NCBI GenBank assembly: GCA_014381555.1
Contig: JACNLO010000057.1
Span: forward strand, 19,754-83,753
DNA from: Planctomycetota bacterium
GTDB taxonomy: Bacteria; Planctomycetota; Phycisphaerae; Phycisphaerales; SM1A02
Length of the DNA stretch: 64,000 bases
Direction: 5' to 3'
In this document: positions 19,844 to 30,789 of the stretch, one piece after another
Layout: each line of letters opens with the position of its first letter
Position numbering within the stretch: the stretch's first letter is position 1
Program-made: the position numbers and the translations under genes
The notes under the pieces: model-generated
The model's input: only the letters and a program-made list of their open reading frames with translations
The model's database searches: none
What the model was told of the DNA's origin: nothing

Positions 19844-22800
19844 TTACCGTAAGAATGAATCGTTCGCGCCAGAATCGAGAATACTTCGGCTAAATAACAT
19901 TTCTTCATTTTCTTGCTGAATGATAATCTCAGGTCTTAGAAGAATAATCAGTGTTGTTTCTTCGCGATTAGTAGTTCTATTTGTAAAGAACCTATTGAGA
20001 TATGGGATTTTTGATAGCACTGGAACACCCACTTCAGTTTCGTATTCTCGAACCTTGCGTTGTCCACCTAGGAGCGCCGTTCCCTTATCTGGTACAGAAA
20101 CAGTTGTTCTGATACGGTGTCGCAATGTAGATGGCAAGTCCACAGTTGAGTCAATCCCAATGGCACCTCCACCGCCTGCACCACCACCAGCTGCGGCTGC
20201 CGAGAAATCAGCAGTTGAGTTAAACTCGACTTCTTGGACATTAAAATCTACTTCCATCGTGACATAACGTCTGTCTGCGGAAATAACGCCTTGTACTTCG
20301 AACCGTACACCTGAGCCAGCAGTTCCAATTATTGGAGTGTACCCAATTGCACCCGCGTTAGAATCTAGACTGAGTGATGAAACATACGCAACTTCACGCG
20401 AAATATTAATCCAAGCGCGTTGGCCATTATGCATTGTTAGACGCGGAGCAGTAAGAATTGTATTACGCTTATCTGCCTGCGTTGCTTCTATCATAAGGTC
20501 CACTTGTACATCGTCCATGAATTGCAAACCAAAGCCCAGTGCTGGGTTGGCACCAGAAACTAGAGATCCAAAAGAGTTGAAGTTGCCAATGGTGTTGATT
20601 AATTGATTTGAGTTTTGCACAATTCCTAGTGGACTAATGCCTGAACCCTGCCCTTGTCCAACATTGGAGTACGCACCATTTGGTGGAGTTAGAGTCCAAA
20701 TCATTTGAGATGGATCATCAGGGTCTGGTGTAGGAACATAAGTACCCCATGGAATTGTGTTTCCCGGAACAGTTGGGTTGCCATCACCATCTGGACCTGT
20801 CCATACGATTGGATCTACCAACTGTCCATTTGGATGGAAGAAATCGCTTAATGAAGCAGTTGGGTCATTCATGCTAAGTTGGTTGGACATATCATTATTT
20901 GTATTAAAATACAGGTCTAAGTCAAAACCAATCTGTTCGAACCAATCGGTTGCAATTTGTAAGAATCGAGATTCGACATTTATCTGCAACGCACGGACTT
21001 CTCGTAATTTTGCAAGCAATGAAGTTATTTGGCGATGAACTGCAGGGGTTTGCTTAATAATGAAGTTTCCATTGATTGAATCAATCTCATGTTGCCCATC
21101 ATCATCCCAATCCCAAGCCCCTGATGGGCTCGTAATGTATTTTTCAATGAGGGTCTGCAATTCATCCATCAATTCCTCTTGTGTTTTGCCCTCATCAACG
21201 TCACCGTCACCGATGCCACCACCCGAGCCACCACCAGAGCCACCACCTGTGCCACCGCCACCGCCCCCACCACCTCCACCGCCGCCACCGAAGCCACCCC
21301 CCGTTCCACCACTGCCACCACCGGAACCACCCCCAGTATTTCCCCCACCTGTAGTAGAGAGTGCAGGTGCGTCAAAGTTTCTAATTTCAAAGAGAAGATC
21401 GGTAACGCTGTACACTTCAATATAAGTGTGATCTTTGAGTGCATGTTTTGTGGAAATTTCGAGTACCCCATCTCGAATGTCGTACCAAACCAAGTCGCCC
21501 GCATCCGCTCTGAGAGGATCAGATGGATTATTCTTGATGTTTACGTAATTCAAAACTCGTTCCAAAAAGATGAGTAGACTGACGTCACCCATCTTCAAAC
21601 TATTAATGACAAACGTTGGAGATACATCAAAACCGGTTTCCATCGCTTCAAGTGTTGCCCAATCAATAAAGAAATCTTCTTGGATACCAGACGATTGTTG
21701 AATTTCATCTAAGACATCTTCTAAACTGCGATCTTCGATGTCATGCGCAGTTCCTGTGCTTTTATCCATGGCGACTTTAATCGCGCGGTTTTGTATTGTC
21801 TCACTAAAACCTGCGGCAGAGCCGAGACGACGAATCGTCAGGTTTTCCCATTCCGATGGATAAGTCATGATTCCAGAAGTTGATTTATCACCAGGACCAA
21901 GGTAGTTTTCTTCTGGCGGAACAAGTGCTTCTTGGTTTTGTAGAAGAAGTTCAGCAGTTCTGAACTCTTGCATACGACCAGATTTTGCGAAATCTTCGTA
22001 GAGTTTCGCTTGCTTAAGCACATCCCGAAGAGTAAGAGCGGCTTCATTATGCTGATCTATAAAAAGTATTTCCTCAACGATGCCGATTGCCTGAGCATAT
22101 TTTCGCTCATATTGAAGCTGCCGAATCCGTTTCATATTCTCAAGAATCAACTGCGATCTTTTTTGAGATTCTTCAGCTTGACGCTTTGCTTGATCGCTTG
22201 AGCGTTCTTCAGCTTGGGTGACTAATCGCTGTTGTTGCCATGCTTCTTGAAGTTTGGCTATTTCAGCGTTTAAAGTAGTCGCTTCGGATCTTTTCTCATT
22301 GAATTCGTCCTCAGAGAATAAATTCTTGTCTAGACCTTCAAGTCGAGCTAGCGAACCAGCAACAATTTGGCGTGCTCTGTCAAAATCTTCTCGTGCAAGC
22401 CGATCTTTAGCAGATGTCATTGAATCCTTGAAAAGCTCTCGAGCTTCTGCTCGAGCCATTTGAATTTGTTGTTGATACTCAGACAAAAGCTTCGATTGGT
22501 CAAGCATTGAATATGCGTGTTGCAACCCTTTTATTATTTCATCATTGTTTGGTAGATATTGGCTAGCTTCAGAATATTTAATTGCTGCTTTTCGCCATTC
22601 TCCTTCTGCAGCGGACTCTTTTGCTTCCTTAAGTAGTCGTACACCAAGTGCACTTTGTGAGTCCTTGCGTTTTGACTCTGCAATTAATGCAAGGAGTTCT
22701 TCATGAGTTAATTCTGAAATCTTGTCGATGAGTTCATCCGAAGCATCAGGAATCACAACATCATCTTCTTCTTCAAGCGCTGGTAATGGTTGTGCTACAA

Positions 22801-22912
22801 CGTACTTAGCGAACATTGAAACTGAACAAAAACTACACGCAATAGCCAGCATAAAACCAAAGCGGTGTGACAAAGTTAATCGATTGACTAGACGGGTCAT
22901 AGAACTCTCCAT
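19844..22912 (-). CDS. Secretin-family outer-membrane protein (GspD/PilQ-like) with N-terminal coiled coil
   Basis: A 1022-residue type II/III secretion or type IV pilus-type secretin. A signal segment at residues about 17-40 precedes an acidic stretch, TPR-like and coiled-coil sequence (residues about 60-300), then N-domain repeats. A glycine-rich insert of about 50 residues (around 520-575) is encoded at about 21185-21350. The secretin core follows: VDLMIEATQADKRNTILTAP, the VPDKGTALLGGQ motif, and VGVPVLSKIPYLNRFF, ending LIILLRPEII. It would form a multimeric outer-membrane channel. No other secretion or pilus gene is nearby, so the machine it serves is unknown. Confidence 0.88.
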   Translation of the reverse strand: MESSMTRLVNRLTLSHRFGFMLAIACSFCSVSMFAKYVVAQPLPALEEEDDVVIPDASDELIDKISELTHEELLALIAESKRKDSQSALGVRLLKEAKESAAEGEWRKAAIKYSEASQYLPNNDEIIKGLQHAYSMLDQSKLLSEYQQQIQMARAEARELFKDSMTSAKDRLAREDFDRARQIVAGSLARLEGLDKNLFSEDEFNEKRSEATTLNAEIAKLQEAWQQQRLVTQAEERSSDQAKRQAEESQKRSQLILENMKRIRQLQYERKYAQAIGIVEEILFIDQHNEAALTLRDVLKQAKLYEDFAKSGRMQEFRTAELLLQNQEALVPPEENYLGPGDKSTSGIMTYPSEWENLTIRRLGSAAGFSETIQNRAIKVAMDKSTGTAHDIEDRSLEDVLDEIQQSSGIQEDFFIDWATLEAMETGFDVSPTFVINSLKMGDVSLLIFLERVLNYVNIKNNPSDPLRADAGDLVWYDIRDGVLEISTKHALKDHTYIEVYSVTDLLFEIRNFDAPALSTTGGGNTGGGSGGGSGGTGGGFGGGGGGGGGGGGGTGGGSGGGSGGGIGDGDVDEGKTQEELMDELQTLIEKYITSPSGAWDWDDDGQHEIDSINGNFIIKQTPAVHRQITSLLAKLREVRALQINVESRFLQIATDWFEQIGFDLDLYFNTNNDMSNQLSMNDPTASLSDFFHPNGQLVDPIVWTGPDGDGNPTVPGNTIPWGTYVPTPDPDDPSQMIWTLTPPNGAYSNVGQGQGSGISPLGIVQNSNQLINTIGNFNSFGSLVSGANPALGFGLQFMDDVQVDLMIEATQADKRNTILTAPRLTMHNGQRAWINISREVAYVSSLSLDSNAGAIGYTPIIGTAGSGVRFEVQGVISADRRYVTMEVDFNVQEVEFNSTADFSAAAAGGGAGGGGAIGIDSTVDLPSTLRHRIRTTVSVPDKGTALLGGQRKVREYETEVGVPVLSKIPYLNRFFTNRTTNREETTLIILLRPEIIIQQENEEMLFSRSILDSGANDSFLR

Positions 22913-23138
22913 AGTAAGTAAACCAGCACTCTAACTCTAAGTAGCGCGACATTATTATTTCGACTATTCAGCACAATGCTCAACAACCGAAACTCCCACC
23001 AATCCTACAAACTCGCCCTAAACTTAAAATCACCCAAAAAAGTAAAAGATATGCCCCGAAGAATCGGATAGCGTACTTTGACAAAAGCAGACTCGCAAGT
23101 GGTTCTGAGCTCCGTTACGAATCTTTCGTGACTCTTTT

Positions 23139-24290
23139 TTATAGGGTTTCAGATTGTGCATGCGATTTCATCATATTCACGAATTGTTCGAAGAGATACG
23201 ATGAGTCATGAGGGCCAGGAGATGCCTCTGGGTGGTACTGAACGCCCATTATTGGCAATTCCGCATGCATAAACCCCGCCACAGTATCGTCATTGAGATG
23301 CCGATGTGTCACGATGCATCCCGAATCAAGAAGTGATTGCTCATCTACGCAAAAACCGTGATTTTGGCTTGTAATCTCGACTTTTCCGGTCTCAACCTCT
23401 CTAACTGGCTGATTCGCACCCCGATGCCCAAACTTAAGTTTCCAAGTTGTGGCACCAAGTGAGAGTGCGAGCATCTGATGCCCTAAGCAAATACCAAACA
23501 TCGGAAACAATCCGACCAATTCCTTAAGCATTTCGACGGTAGATTCCACTGCAGCGGGGTCACCAGGACCATTTGAGATAAATACACCATCTGGCTTATA
23601 TGTTTTGATCTCAGCAGCACTTGTGGTGTTTGGGACAGATACAACCTCACATCCAATCGACACTAAGTGTCTATATATATTGGATTTAGCGCCACAGTCA
23701 ATTGCAACTACCTTCCATTGTGGACTGACTTTATGATTATTTGAAGTTCCCCATTTTCCAAGACATTCCGACCAAGTCGACTTCCCTTCGCAAGAAGAGC
23801 TACTCGCAAGATCTTTCCCAACCATTATCGGACTCTGTTTTGCTATTTCCACAAGATTGTGATCCGAGATAGAAGAGTCAGTAGTCATTGCTCCACGCAA
23901 TGCACCAGATTCTCGAATTATTCGAACGATGGCTCTTGTATCGATACCAGTGATTGCTGGGACCCCTTCTGCTGCAAGCCAGTGAGTTAAACTACTGTCA
24001 GACCTATAGTTCGAAACCGTTTTGGATAATTCCTTAACCACAAAACCAGAAACTTGAACTTTGTGTGATTCCATATCTTCTGCATTAACGCCATAATTGC
24101 CAATTTGGGTTGCAGTCATCAATAAAATCTGCTCCGAATAACTAGGGTCAGTTAGTGCCTCTTGGTATCCGGTCATTGCAGTATTGAAAACCACTTCACC
24201 GCAAATGGGTGTTGAGCATGGACTTCCAAACGATTCTCCAAATACTAATGTGCCATCTTCGAGTGCTAATCTACATACCTTCGATTCCAT
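23139..24290 (-). CDS. carA: Carbamoyl-phosphate synthase small subunit
   Basis: The glutaminase subunit that delivers ammonia to CarB for carbamoyl phosphate, precursor of arginine and pyrimidines. N-terminal CPSase domain (LALEDGTLVFGESFG, GEVVFNTAMTGYQE) and a C-terminal class I amidotransferase domain with the nucleophile in FGICLGHQMLALSLGA and the His/Glu pair in GVQYHPEASPGP. I use the ATG at 24290; a GTG at 24296 is also possible. Length (383) is typical. carB is not in the window. It is transcribed away from priA. Confidence 0.96.
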   Translation of the reverse strand: MESKVCRLALEDGTLVFGESFGSPCSTPICGEVVFNTAMTGYQEALTDPSYSEQILLMTATQIGNYGVNAEDMESHKVQVSGFVVKELSKTVSNYRSDSSLTHWLAAEGVPAITGIDTRAIVRIIRESGALRGAMTTDSSISDHNLVEIAKQSPIMVGKDLASSSSCEGKSTWSECLGKWGTSNNHKVSPQWKVVAIDCGAKSNIYRHLVSIGCEVVSVPNTTSAAEIKTYKPDGVFISNGPGDPAAVESTVEMLKELVGLFPMFGICLGHQMLALSLGATTWKLKFGHRGANQPVREVETGKVEITSQNHGFCVDEQSLLDSGCIVTHRHLNDDTVAGFMHAELPIMGVQYHPEASPGPHDSSYLFEQFVNMMKSHAQSETL

Positions 24291-24352
24291 AATCACATTC
24301 TAACAACAAATAAGTATATGGCTCCAAGGTCCACTACTGCTCTGCTACCACT

Positions 24353-24380
24353 GCTCAGAGCCAAACCAGCTCAGAGCCAA
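24353..24380. repeat. Two direct copies of GCTCAGAGCCAA
   Basis: Identical 12-base copies at 24353-24364 and 24369-24380, 16 bases apart, in the carA-priA divergent gap. Each contains the GCTC...GAGC inverted core. This could be a regulator site or chance. Confidence 0.4.
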
Positions 24381-24463
24381 GCCCAGTATGACCCAGAGAC
24401 AGAGTTTGAGTTTGGAAGAAATGAAATGAGCAGTGTTTTGAATTGGTCTGTACACTCGACAGT

Positions 24464-26743
24464 ATGGCTGGTCTTTTTGATGAACCTTCTGTTTCTTACG
24501 TTCAAGTTGCAGTTGAACGTGGTATCGATCAATTTCAAGATGGATTAACTTACGGAGTACCCAATCGGTTGCACCCTCTGCACATTGGACAATTGGTCAC
24601 GGTTCCTTTGGGAAAAGGGAATTCACCAACTCAAGCTTGGGTTATTCAAACAAATGAACTTTCCCCAACACTTCCAAAAGGGAAAGAAGCAAAACAAGTA
24701 TTCGACACCGTTCGAGACACCATACTACTTCAGACTGATTTAGTTGAACTTGCAAAATGGATGAGTCAGTATTACTACACACCAATAGGTCCAACACTTG
24801 CAACTATGCTTCCAGGGCCAGTGCGTCATGGCACTGGACTCGTAACAAGGCAACTTGTCGACCTAGCCACGAATCCACCACAAGTCTCCATCACAAAAAA
24901 ACAGCAACATGTGGTAGACACCCTCTCAGGCTTACCTGACACTGAGAGACCTTTAGAACCCTCGACCTTAATGAAACTAGCAAACATTGGAAGTCGAGGT
25001 CCAATAGAACGACTTATTGACCACGGGCAGCTTACGTGCCATCACGTAACTCGAGTCGAGGCATCATGGTTTCGTCAATCTGTAGACACATCAACGCCAG
25101 AGAAACTAACTGATGAGCAAACATCTGCAATTGAAAACATTGCCTCTACATTTTCAGAGTATTCATCCCACTTGTTATTTGGAGTTACAGGTTCAGGTAA
25201 AACAGAGGTTTACATTCGACTCATTGAGAAAGCAATCGCTAATGGTGGTGTTGCACTCTACCTTGTTCCTGAAATTTCATTAACTCCTCAAACCGCAGCT
25301 CGACTCATGGGACGATTCCCAGACAAGAGGATTGCTGTATTACATTCGGCACTAACAAAATCACAACGCCATCAACAATGGTGCCTAGTATCTGATGGTA
25401 AAGCGGATATCGTCCTTGGTGCAAGAAGCGCTGTTTTTGCTCCAATCCAAGAACATCAACTTCGTATTGTTATCGTTGACGAAGAACACGACCATTCATT
25501 TAAGCAAGAACAAGCGCCTCGGTATCACGGGAGAGATGTAGCCATTCGCAGAGCGTGGATGGCAAAGTGCCCAATAGTTCTTGGTTCAGCAACTCCATCA
25601 ATGGAATCGTGGTGGAATGCGACATACAGAAAAATTTCCACAGTTCATACACTTACAAAAAGGGCTCCCGGATTATCCTCTCCTGATATTGAAGTTGTAG
25701 ATATGAAACATGAACGGAGACAAGGAGAAATAGGATCCTCTGTATTAAGCGAAAAACTAGAAAGGGCAATCCACCAAACTATTGCAAAGGGTGGGCAAGT
25801 TTTACTCTTGTTAAATCGAAGAGGGTTTGCTCCTTGGATAGCATGTTCGAATCGAACTTGTGGATGGATGATGAAGTGTGACCATTGTGATTCGTCAATG
25901 GTGTATCACAGAAGAAAACCTCTTGAACAAGCAGGTTTTGTTCGTTGCCACCACTGTTCAACTGAACAAAGAGTGCCAAAACAATGCCCAGACTGCTCAA
26001 AAAAAATAATCCAACTCGGCGCAGGAACGCAACGAGTCGAGGCAATCCTACGTGAAACATTACAAATACCAAACGAACAAATTGCTCGCCTTGATTCTGA
26101 CACGATGGGTAAATCCAGCGACTTACATTCCATGCTCGACAAGTTTGGAAAGGGCGAAATAAAAATATTACTTGGCACTCAAATGATTGCTAAAGGGCTA
26201 GATTTTCCAAACGTCCAACTCGTCGGTGTAATCGATGCTGACACAGCAATAGACCTGCCAGATTTTCGCGCGGCAGAACGCACATACCAAATTGTTTCGC
26301 AAGTTTGTGGTCGTTGTGGAAGAGGAAAAGAAACTGCCAAAGCAATTATTCAAACATTTAGCCCACATGCTTCGCCAATCATCCTTGCGAGTAAGGGTGA
26401 ATATACACAATTTGCATCTGAAGAATTAACCTTCCGAAAAACAGCACAAGTACCTCCTGTTTTAAGGATGGCGCGTTTCATCATTCGCGACAGAACTTTT
26501 GAAAATGCTGCTGGTCGAGCGGATTCACTTGCTGACAGACTTAGTTCAATTGCTTCTGAGAATGTTGTAGTATCAACAGCAACAGCTTGTGTACTTCCTC
26601 GAATTGCTGATTGGTTTCGTTTTGACGTTATCGTCACTGCCCCAACCTCAAAAGAACTCCAAACATTTCTAAAAATTGCTCGCAAAAGCGTTCATGCAAG
26701 CAGAGATTTAGCCGTTGATATCGATCCAATTTCAATGCTTTAG
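24464..26743 (+). CDS. priA: Primosomal replication protein N' (replication restart helicase PriA)
   Basis: A 3'-to-5' superfamily 2 helicase that reloads the replisome at stalled forks. The N-terminal 3'-DNA binding domain is followed by Walker A (GVTGSGKTEVYI), the DEEH box (VDEEHDHSFKQE), the zinc-binding cysteine cluster (CSNRTCG, CDHCDSS, CHHCSTE, CPDCSKK) and helicase motifs V/VI (LLGTQMIAKGLDFPNV, QVCGRCGRG). All eight cysteines are present. I chose ATG 24464 (MAGLFDEPSVSYVQVAVE), as upstream codons to the TTG at 24443 add nothing conserved. Length 759 is normal. Confidence 0.95.
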   Translation: MAGLFDEPSVSYVQVAVERGIDQFQDGLTYGVPNRLHPLHIGQLVTVPLGKGNSPTQAWVIQTNELSPTLPKGKEAKQVFDTVRDTILLQTDLVELAKWMSQYYYTPIGPTLATMLPGPVRHGTGLVTRQLVDLATNPPQVSITKKQQHVVDTLSGLPDTERPLEPSTLMKLANIGSRGPIERLIDHGQLTCHHVTRVEASWFRQSVDTSTPEKLTDEQTSAIENIASTFSEYSSHLLFGVTGSGKTEVYIRLIEKAIANGGVALYLVPEISLTPQTAARLMGRFPDKRIAVLHSALTKSQRHQQWCLVSDGKADIVLGARSAVFAPIQEHQLRIVIVDEEHDHSFKQEQAPRYHGRDVAIRRAWMAKCPIVLGSATPSMESWWNATYRKISTVHTLTKRAPGLSSPDIEVVDMKHERRQGEIGSSVLSEKLERAIHQTIAKGGQVLLLLNRRGFAPWIACSNRTCGWMMKCDHCDSSMVYHRRKPLEQAGFVRCHHCSTEQRVPKQCPDCSKKIIQLGAGTQRVEAILRETLQIPNEQIARLDSDTMGKSSDLHSMLDKFGKGEIKILLGTQMIAKGLDFPNVQLVGVIDADTAIDLPDFRAAERTYQIVSQVCGRCGRGKETAKAIIQTFSPHASPIILASKGEYTQFASEELTFRKTAQVPPVLRMARFIIRDRTFENAAGRADSLADRLSSIASENVVVSTATACVLPRIADWFRFDVIVTAPTSKELQTFLKIARKSVHASRDLAVDIDPISML

Positions 26744-26774
26744 TTGTCCGTTTCAAAACAGCTTCTGGTATAAT
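26744..26774 (+). promoter_or_regulatory. Candidate extended -10 promoter for sucAB
   Basis: TATAAT at 26769-26774 with TGG directly upstream (extended -10), and a weak TTGTCC at 26744-26749 (19-base spacer). It overlaps the end of priA's downstream gap and lies about 30 bases before sucA. Confidence 0.55.
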
Positions 26775-26802
26775 TGGTTATTTATCAGCACACGAATAGG
26801 AC

Positions 26803-29583
26803 ATGCAACATATGCATTCTGAAAAGAAAGCGCAAGTGGCAATTACCCCAGCCACAATTGCTCCATCAATTAATAGTTGGAGTGCAGATTATCTCGACAA
26901 TCTGCATCGTGAATGGAAAGATAATCCAAACGCTGTATCTAGGGAATGGCAAGACTTTTTTAAGGGCTTTGAACTTGGCAACTCTACCAAAGCACCTGGT
27001 TTTGATTCTGAATGCGTGAGAACGGATCAAACTAAGGTTGACTCACTTATTTATCACTATCGATCAGCTGGGCATTACGCTGCGGATCTTGACCCTCTCT
27101 CAATTACTCCTAGAACAAATCAACAACTACAACTTACAGCATTCGATCTTAACGAATCACAACTTGAAGAACTATTTGATCCAGGGCATCTTTCAATGCC
27201 GAATCCTTCAACTCTGCATGACATTATCGAGAAACTTGATACCACATACTGCAAACACATCGGAGTCGAATACCTTCACATAGAAAATACCGAGCAAAGA
27301 CGTTGGCTACAACACAAAATGGAGCCAATCAATAATATCCCTACGTTTGATTCGACCACAAAAAAACGAATTCTACGAAAACTAATTGAAGCAACAACTC
27401 TTGAACACTTTTGCGCGACAAGATACATCGGGAAAAAACGTTTCAGTCTTGAGGGCAGCGAATCGCTTATTCCGATGATAAGTGAATTAATAAATCACGC
27501 TGGTGATCATAATGTTAAGGTTGTAACAATTGGCATGGCTCACCGTGGCAGGATTAATGTTCTTGTTAATATCTTGAATAAAACATATGACCAACTCTTC
27601 ACTGAATTTGAAGATAACTGGGCAGAAGCGTATGCTGAAGGTGGTGGAGATGTTAAGTATCACCTTGGATACAGTGCTGACATTCTCACTGACAACAACG
27701 AACCTGTGCACATAACCCTCGCATCAAATCCTTCTCATCTTGAATTTGGGCACTCAGTCGTTCTTGGTAAAGCAAGAGCTAGACAACGAATCCAACACGA
27801 AGAAGACCGTGCAATGTGTATCCCCTTAATTATTCATGGGGATGCTAGTTTTCCAGGGCAGGGAATTGTTGCAGAGATGTTTAACATGGCACATCTAGAT
27901 GGATACACAGTTGGAGGAAGTGTTCATTTTGTCGTCAATAATCAAATTGGTTTTACGACGAATCCAAGAGATAGTTACAGCGGTAGATACTGCACTGATA
28001 TTGCAAAAATGGTTGGCGCACCAATCTTCCACGTCAATGGTGATGATCCCGAAGCATGCGTCCATACAGTTCGCATGGCTGTTGAATATAGACAAAAATT
28101 TCATAATGATGTTGTCATCGATATGTGGAGTTACCGAAAGCACGGACATAATGAATCTGACGAACCTGCCTATACACAACCAAAAATGTACGACGCCATT
28201 ATGAATATGACAAATGTCACTGACAAGTATTCACAAACATTAATTAGTCAAGACATTGTTACGCAGGATGAGCGAGGAGTCATGACTGATGAAGTTCGTT
28301 CAAATCTTGACGAGTCACAACAACGATCAATCGAGAAACCTGTCAACCCTCTTGTTGAACCGTATGGAGAAACAACTGTGTGGGAAGGTCTTCGTGGAGA
28401 CCCAACCATCAGAAAAGCAAATACCACCGTTACAATTGAAATGCTTAAAACCGTTTCAAAAGCTCTTGGAACTCTCCCTACAAACTTCTCTCATCATCCT
28501 AAGTTAAAAAAATTATTATCCATGAGAGCAAGCGCGATTGAAAACGATTCGCTCTTGGATTGGGGGATGGGCGAACTTCTGTCATATGGCACACTTCTTG
28601 AAGAAGGAAGCCCAGTTCGTCTCACTGGTCAAGATGTTGAGCGTGGAACGTTTAGCCATAGGCATGCGGTCATATTCGACACTGATACTGGCGAACCATT
28701 TTTACCACTCAACAACATTAGTTCAACACAAGCAACCATGTGTGTTCATAATAGCCCGCTAACGGAAAGTGCTTGCGTTGGTTTTGAATATGGTTACTCT
28801 CTTGGTGACCCTCAAATGTTGATTGTTTGGGAAGCACAATTCGGAGATTTTGTGAATGGGGCACAAGTAATCATTGACCAATTCATTGCATCTGCAGAAG
28901 TTAAATGGCAACGAGCATCTGGTCTCGTTCTCCTACTCCCCCACGGATATGAGGGGCAGGGTCCTGAACATTCTTCTGCACGTCTAGAGAGATTTCTTGC
29001 CCTCTGTGCAAACAATAATATGACGGTCATTTACCCAACAACACCTTCTCAAATCTTCCATGCGTTGCGTCGACAAATTAAATGGAACTTTCGCAAACCA
29101 CTTGTTGTCATGTCACCAAAAAGCTTACTTCGGCATCCAAAGGCTGTTTCTCCTGTTTCAGATTTAATCGATAGCGGATTTAAAATTGTTATCGATGACA
29201 ACAAAGCAAATCCAGCCATAATCAAACGCGTCCTCTTTTGCTCTGGAAAAGTCTATTACGACTTGCTTGCATATCGAGAAAAAGTAAATGCGTTAGACCG
29301 AATTGCCATTGTTCGTATTGAAGAACTATATCCATTTCCTCAAATTGCTCTTCAAGCGATAACTCACCGTTATGAGGGTGCCGAATTCATGTATGTTCAA
29401 GAAGAACCTGAAAACATGGGGGCATGGCGATACATCGACTCAGAATTCCGCGACAATCTCGATATCTCACTAACCCGTGTCTGTAGAAGAGAAAGTGCAT
29501 CTCCAGCTGTTGCATCGAATAAAATGCACGGCATCGAACAACACCGTATCCTAGTTGAGGCAATTGGTTTATCCACTGAATAA
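26803..29583 (+). CDS. sucA: 2-oxoglutarate dehydrogenase E1 component
   Basis: The thiamine-diphosphate E1 subunit that decarboxylates 2-oxoglutarate and passes succinyl to the SucB lipoyl arm (TCA cycle). The N-terminal motif [20 protein letters not shown] is the E2/E3-docking segment. Core motifs: [39 protein letters not shown], the ThDP motif around [14 protein letters not shown], and [11 protein letters not shown]; the C-terminal half has [15 protein letters not shown] and [20 protein letters not shown]. Length 926 is usual. ATG 26812 is an alternative start with a better-spaced AGGA. sucB follows after two bases. Confidence 0.97.
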   Translation: MQHMHSEKKAQVAITPATIAPSINSWSADYLDNLHREWKDNPNAVSREWQDFFKGFELGNSTKAPGFDSECVRTDQTKVDSLIYHYRSAGHYAADLDPLSITPRTNQQLQLTAFDLNESQLEELFDPGHLSMPNPSTLHDIIEKLDTTYCKHIGVEYLHIENTEQRRWLQHKMEPINNIPTFDSTTKKRILRKLIEATTLEHFCATRYIGKKRFSLEGSESLIPMISELINHAGDHNVKVVTIGMAHRGRINVLVNILNKTYDQLFTEFEDNWAEAYAEGGGDVKYHLGYSADILTDNNEPVHITLASNPSHLEFGHSVVLGKARARQRIQHEEDRAMCIPLIIHGDASFPGQGIVAEMFNMAHLDGYTVGGSVHFVVNNQIGFTTNPRDSYSGRYCTDIAKMVGAPIFHVNGDDPEACVHTVRMAVEYRQKFHNDVVIDMWSYRKHGHNESDEPAYTQPKMYDAIMNMTNVTDKYSQTLISQDIVTQDERGVMTDEVRSNLDESQQRSIEKPVNPLVEPYGETTVWEGLRGDPTIRKANTTVTIEMLKTVSKALGTLPTNFSHHPKLKKLLSMRASAIENDSLLDWGMGELLSYGTLLEEGSPVRLTGQDVERGTFSHRHAVIFDTDTGEPFLPLNNISSTQATMCVHNSPLTESACVGFEYGYSLGDPQMLIVWEAQFGDFVNGAQVIIDQFIASAEVKWQRASGLVLLLPHGYEGQGPEHSSARLERFLALCANNNMTVIYPTTPSQIFHALRRQIKWNFRKPLVVMSPKSLLRHPKAVSPVSDLIDSGFKIVIDDNKANPAIIKRVLFCSGKVYYDLLAYREKVNALDRIAIVRIEELYPFPQIALQAITHRYEGAEFMYVQEEPENMGAWRYIDSEFRDNLDISLTRVCRRESASPAVASNKMHGIEQHRILVEAIGLSTE

Positions 29584-29585
29584 TT

Positions 29586-30785
29586 ATGTCTACTCCTATC
29601 ATCATTCCATCTCTTGGAGAATCCATCACAGAAGTTGTCTTAGGACAATGGCTTGTTAAAGATGGACAGTGGATTAACAGAGACACTCCTCTTGTGGAAG
29701 TTGAATCTGACAAAGTAACGCAAGAGCTTCCATCTCCCGTTTCAGGCATTCTCACTATCGAAAAACAGATTGGTGAAGAGTGTGTCATTGGAGATACCAT
29801 TGGTTCCATTGATGAAACTGCTGATGCTCCGATTGAAACTCAAGAAGAACCTGATGCCATTGAGGAAGTAAAAAATGAAACCATTTCCTCAGCACAACAA
29901 ACAAAAAAAGTGACTCCACTCGCACAAAAAGTTGCGACTGATTTGGGTGTCTCCCTTGAAAACATCGATGGCTCAGGTCCTTCTGGTCGGATTACCAAAT
30001 CAGATGTTATTAGTGCTGGAGATTCACCCAAAGTATCTACTCCAGCGCCTCTTGTAGAACAACCTGTCATGCAGAACAGAAACATTCGGCGTGAAAAAAT
30101 GTCTATGCTTCGAAAACGAATTGCACAGCGGCTTGTTGAGGCGCAACACTCTGCAGCAATGCTGACTACTTTTAATGAAGTAGACATGAGTAAGGTTATA
30201 ACATTACGAAAAGTTCATAAAGAAGAATTTAATGATCGCTACGGCATAAACTTAGGGTTCATGTCATTTTTCACAAAAGCATGTATCTCTGCCCTGCATG
30301 CATGGCCTAGCGTGAACGCTTCGCTTATTGAAGGTGAAATTGAATACCACGATTATGTCGACATGTCTGTGGCTGTTGGAACTGACCGCGGATTGGTTGT
30401 TCCAGTTATTCGCAACGCAGAGCAACTGTCATTTGCAGAAATTGAATTAAGAATAAAAAATGCTGCAACCAAAGCAAGGGACGGGAAACTTACAATTGAA
30501 GAAATGACTGGAGGAACCTTTACCATCAGCAATGGCGGGGTGTACGGTTCCATGATGTCAACCCCAATTCTTAACCCACCCCAATCTGGAATCTTAGGTC
30601 TTCATAGAATTCAAAATCGTGCGGTTGAAGATGTTGATAATCCAGGAAATATAGTTCTTCGACCAATGATGTACCTAGCATTGAGTTACGACCATCGTCT
30701 TGTGGATGGAGAAGGCGCGGTAAGTTTTCTCGTTCATATAAAAAATTGCATCGAAGAACCCCAACGACTATTGCTTGGTCTGTAA
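29586..30785 (+). CDS. sucB: 2-oxoglutarate dehydrogenase E2, dihydrolipoamide succinyltransferase
   Basis: The 399-residue E2 core of 2-oxoglutarate dehydrogenase. One lipoyl domain (lipoyl-lysine in [15 protein letters not shown], near residue 43), a linker, a peripheral subunit-binding domain ([14 protein letters not shown] ... [13 protein letters not shown]) and the catalytic domain with [13 protein letters not shown] near the C-terminus. Pairing with sucA assigns substrate. The E3 gene (lpd) is not adjacent, so E3 must be shared or encoded elsewhere. The rsmH start lies four bases after the stop. Confidence 0.96.
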   Translation: MSTPIIIPSLGESITEVVLGQWLVKDGQWINRDTPLVEVESDKVTQELPSPVSGILTIEKQIGEECVIGDTIGSIDETADAPIETQEEPDAIEEVKNETISSAQQTKKVTPLAQKVATDLGVSLENIDGSGPSGRITKSDVISAGDSPKVSTPAPLVEQPVMQNRNIRREKMSMLRKRIAQRLVEAQHSAAMLTTFNEVDMSKVITLRKVHKEEFNDRYGINLGFMSFFTKACISALHAWPSVNASLIEGEIEYHDYVDMSVAVGTDRGLVVPVIRNAEQLSFAEIELRIKNAATKARDGKLTIEEMTGGTFTISNGGVYGSMMSTPILNPPQSGILGLHRIQNRAVEDVDNPGNIVLRPMMYLALSYDHRLVDGEGAVSFLVHIKNCIEEPQRLLLGL

Positions 30786-30789
30786 TCGT

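Noticed and set aside
21060..21425. Plus-strand frame with a long polyproline run
   Set aside because: It is the complement of the glycine-rich secretin insert; no ribosome binding site or homology.
23100..23142. Hairpin ACGAATCTTTCGT with a T run
   Set aside because: The T run is on the plus strand, whereas both neighbouring genes are on the minus strand; stem only five pairs.
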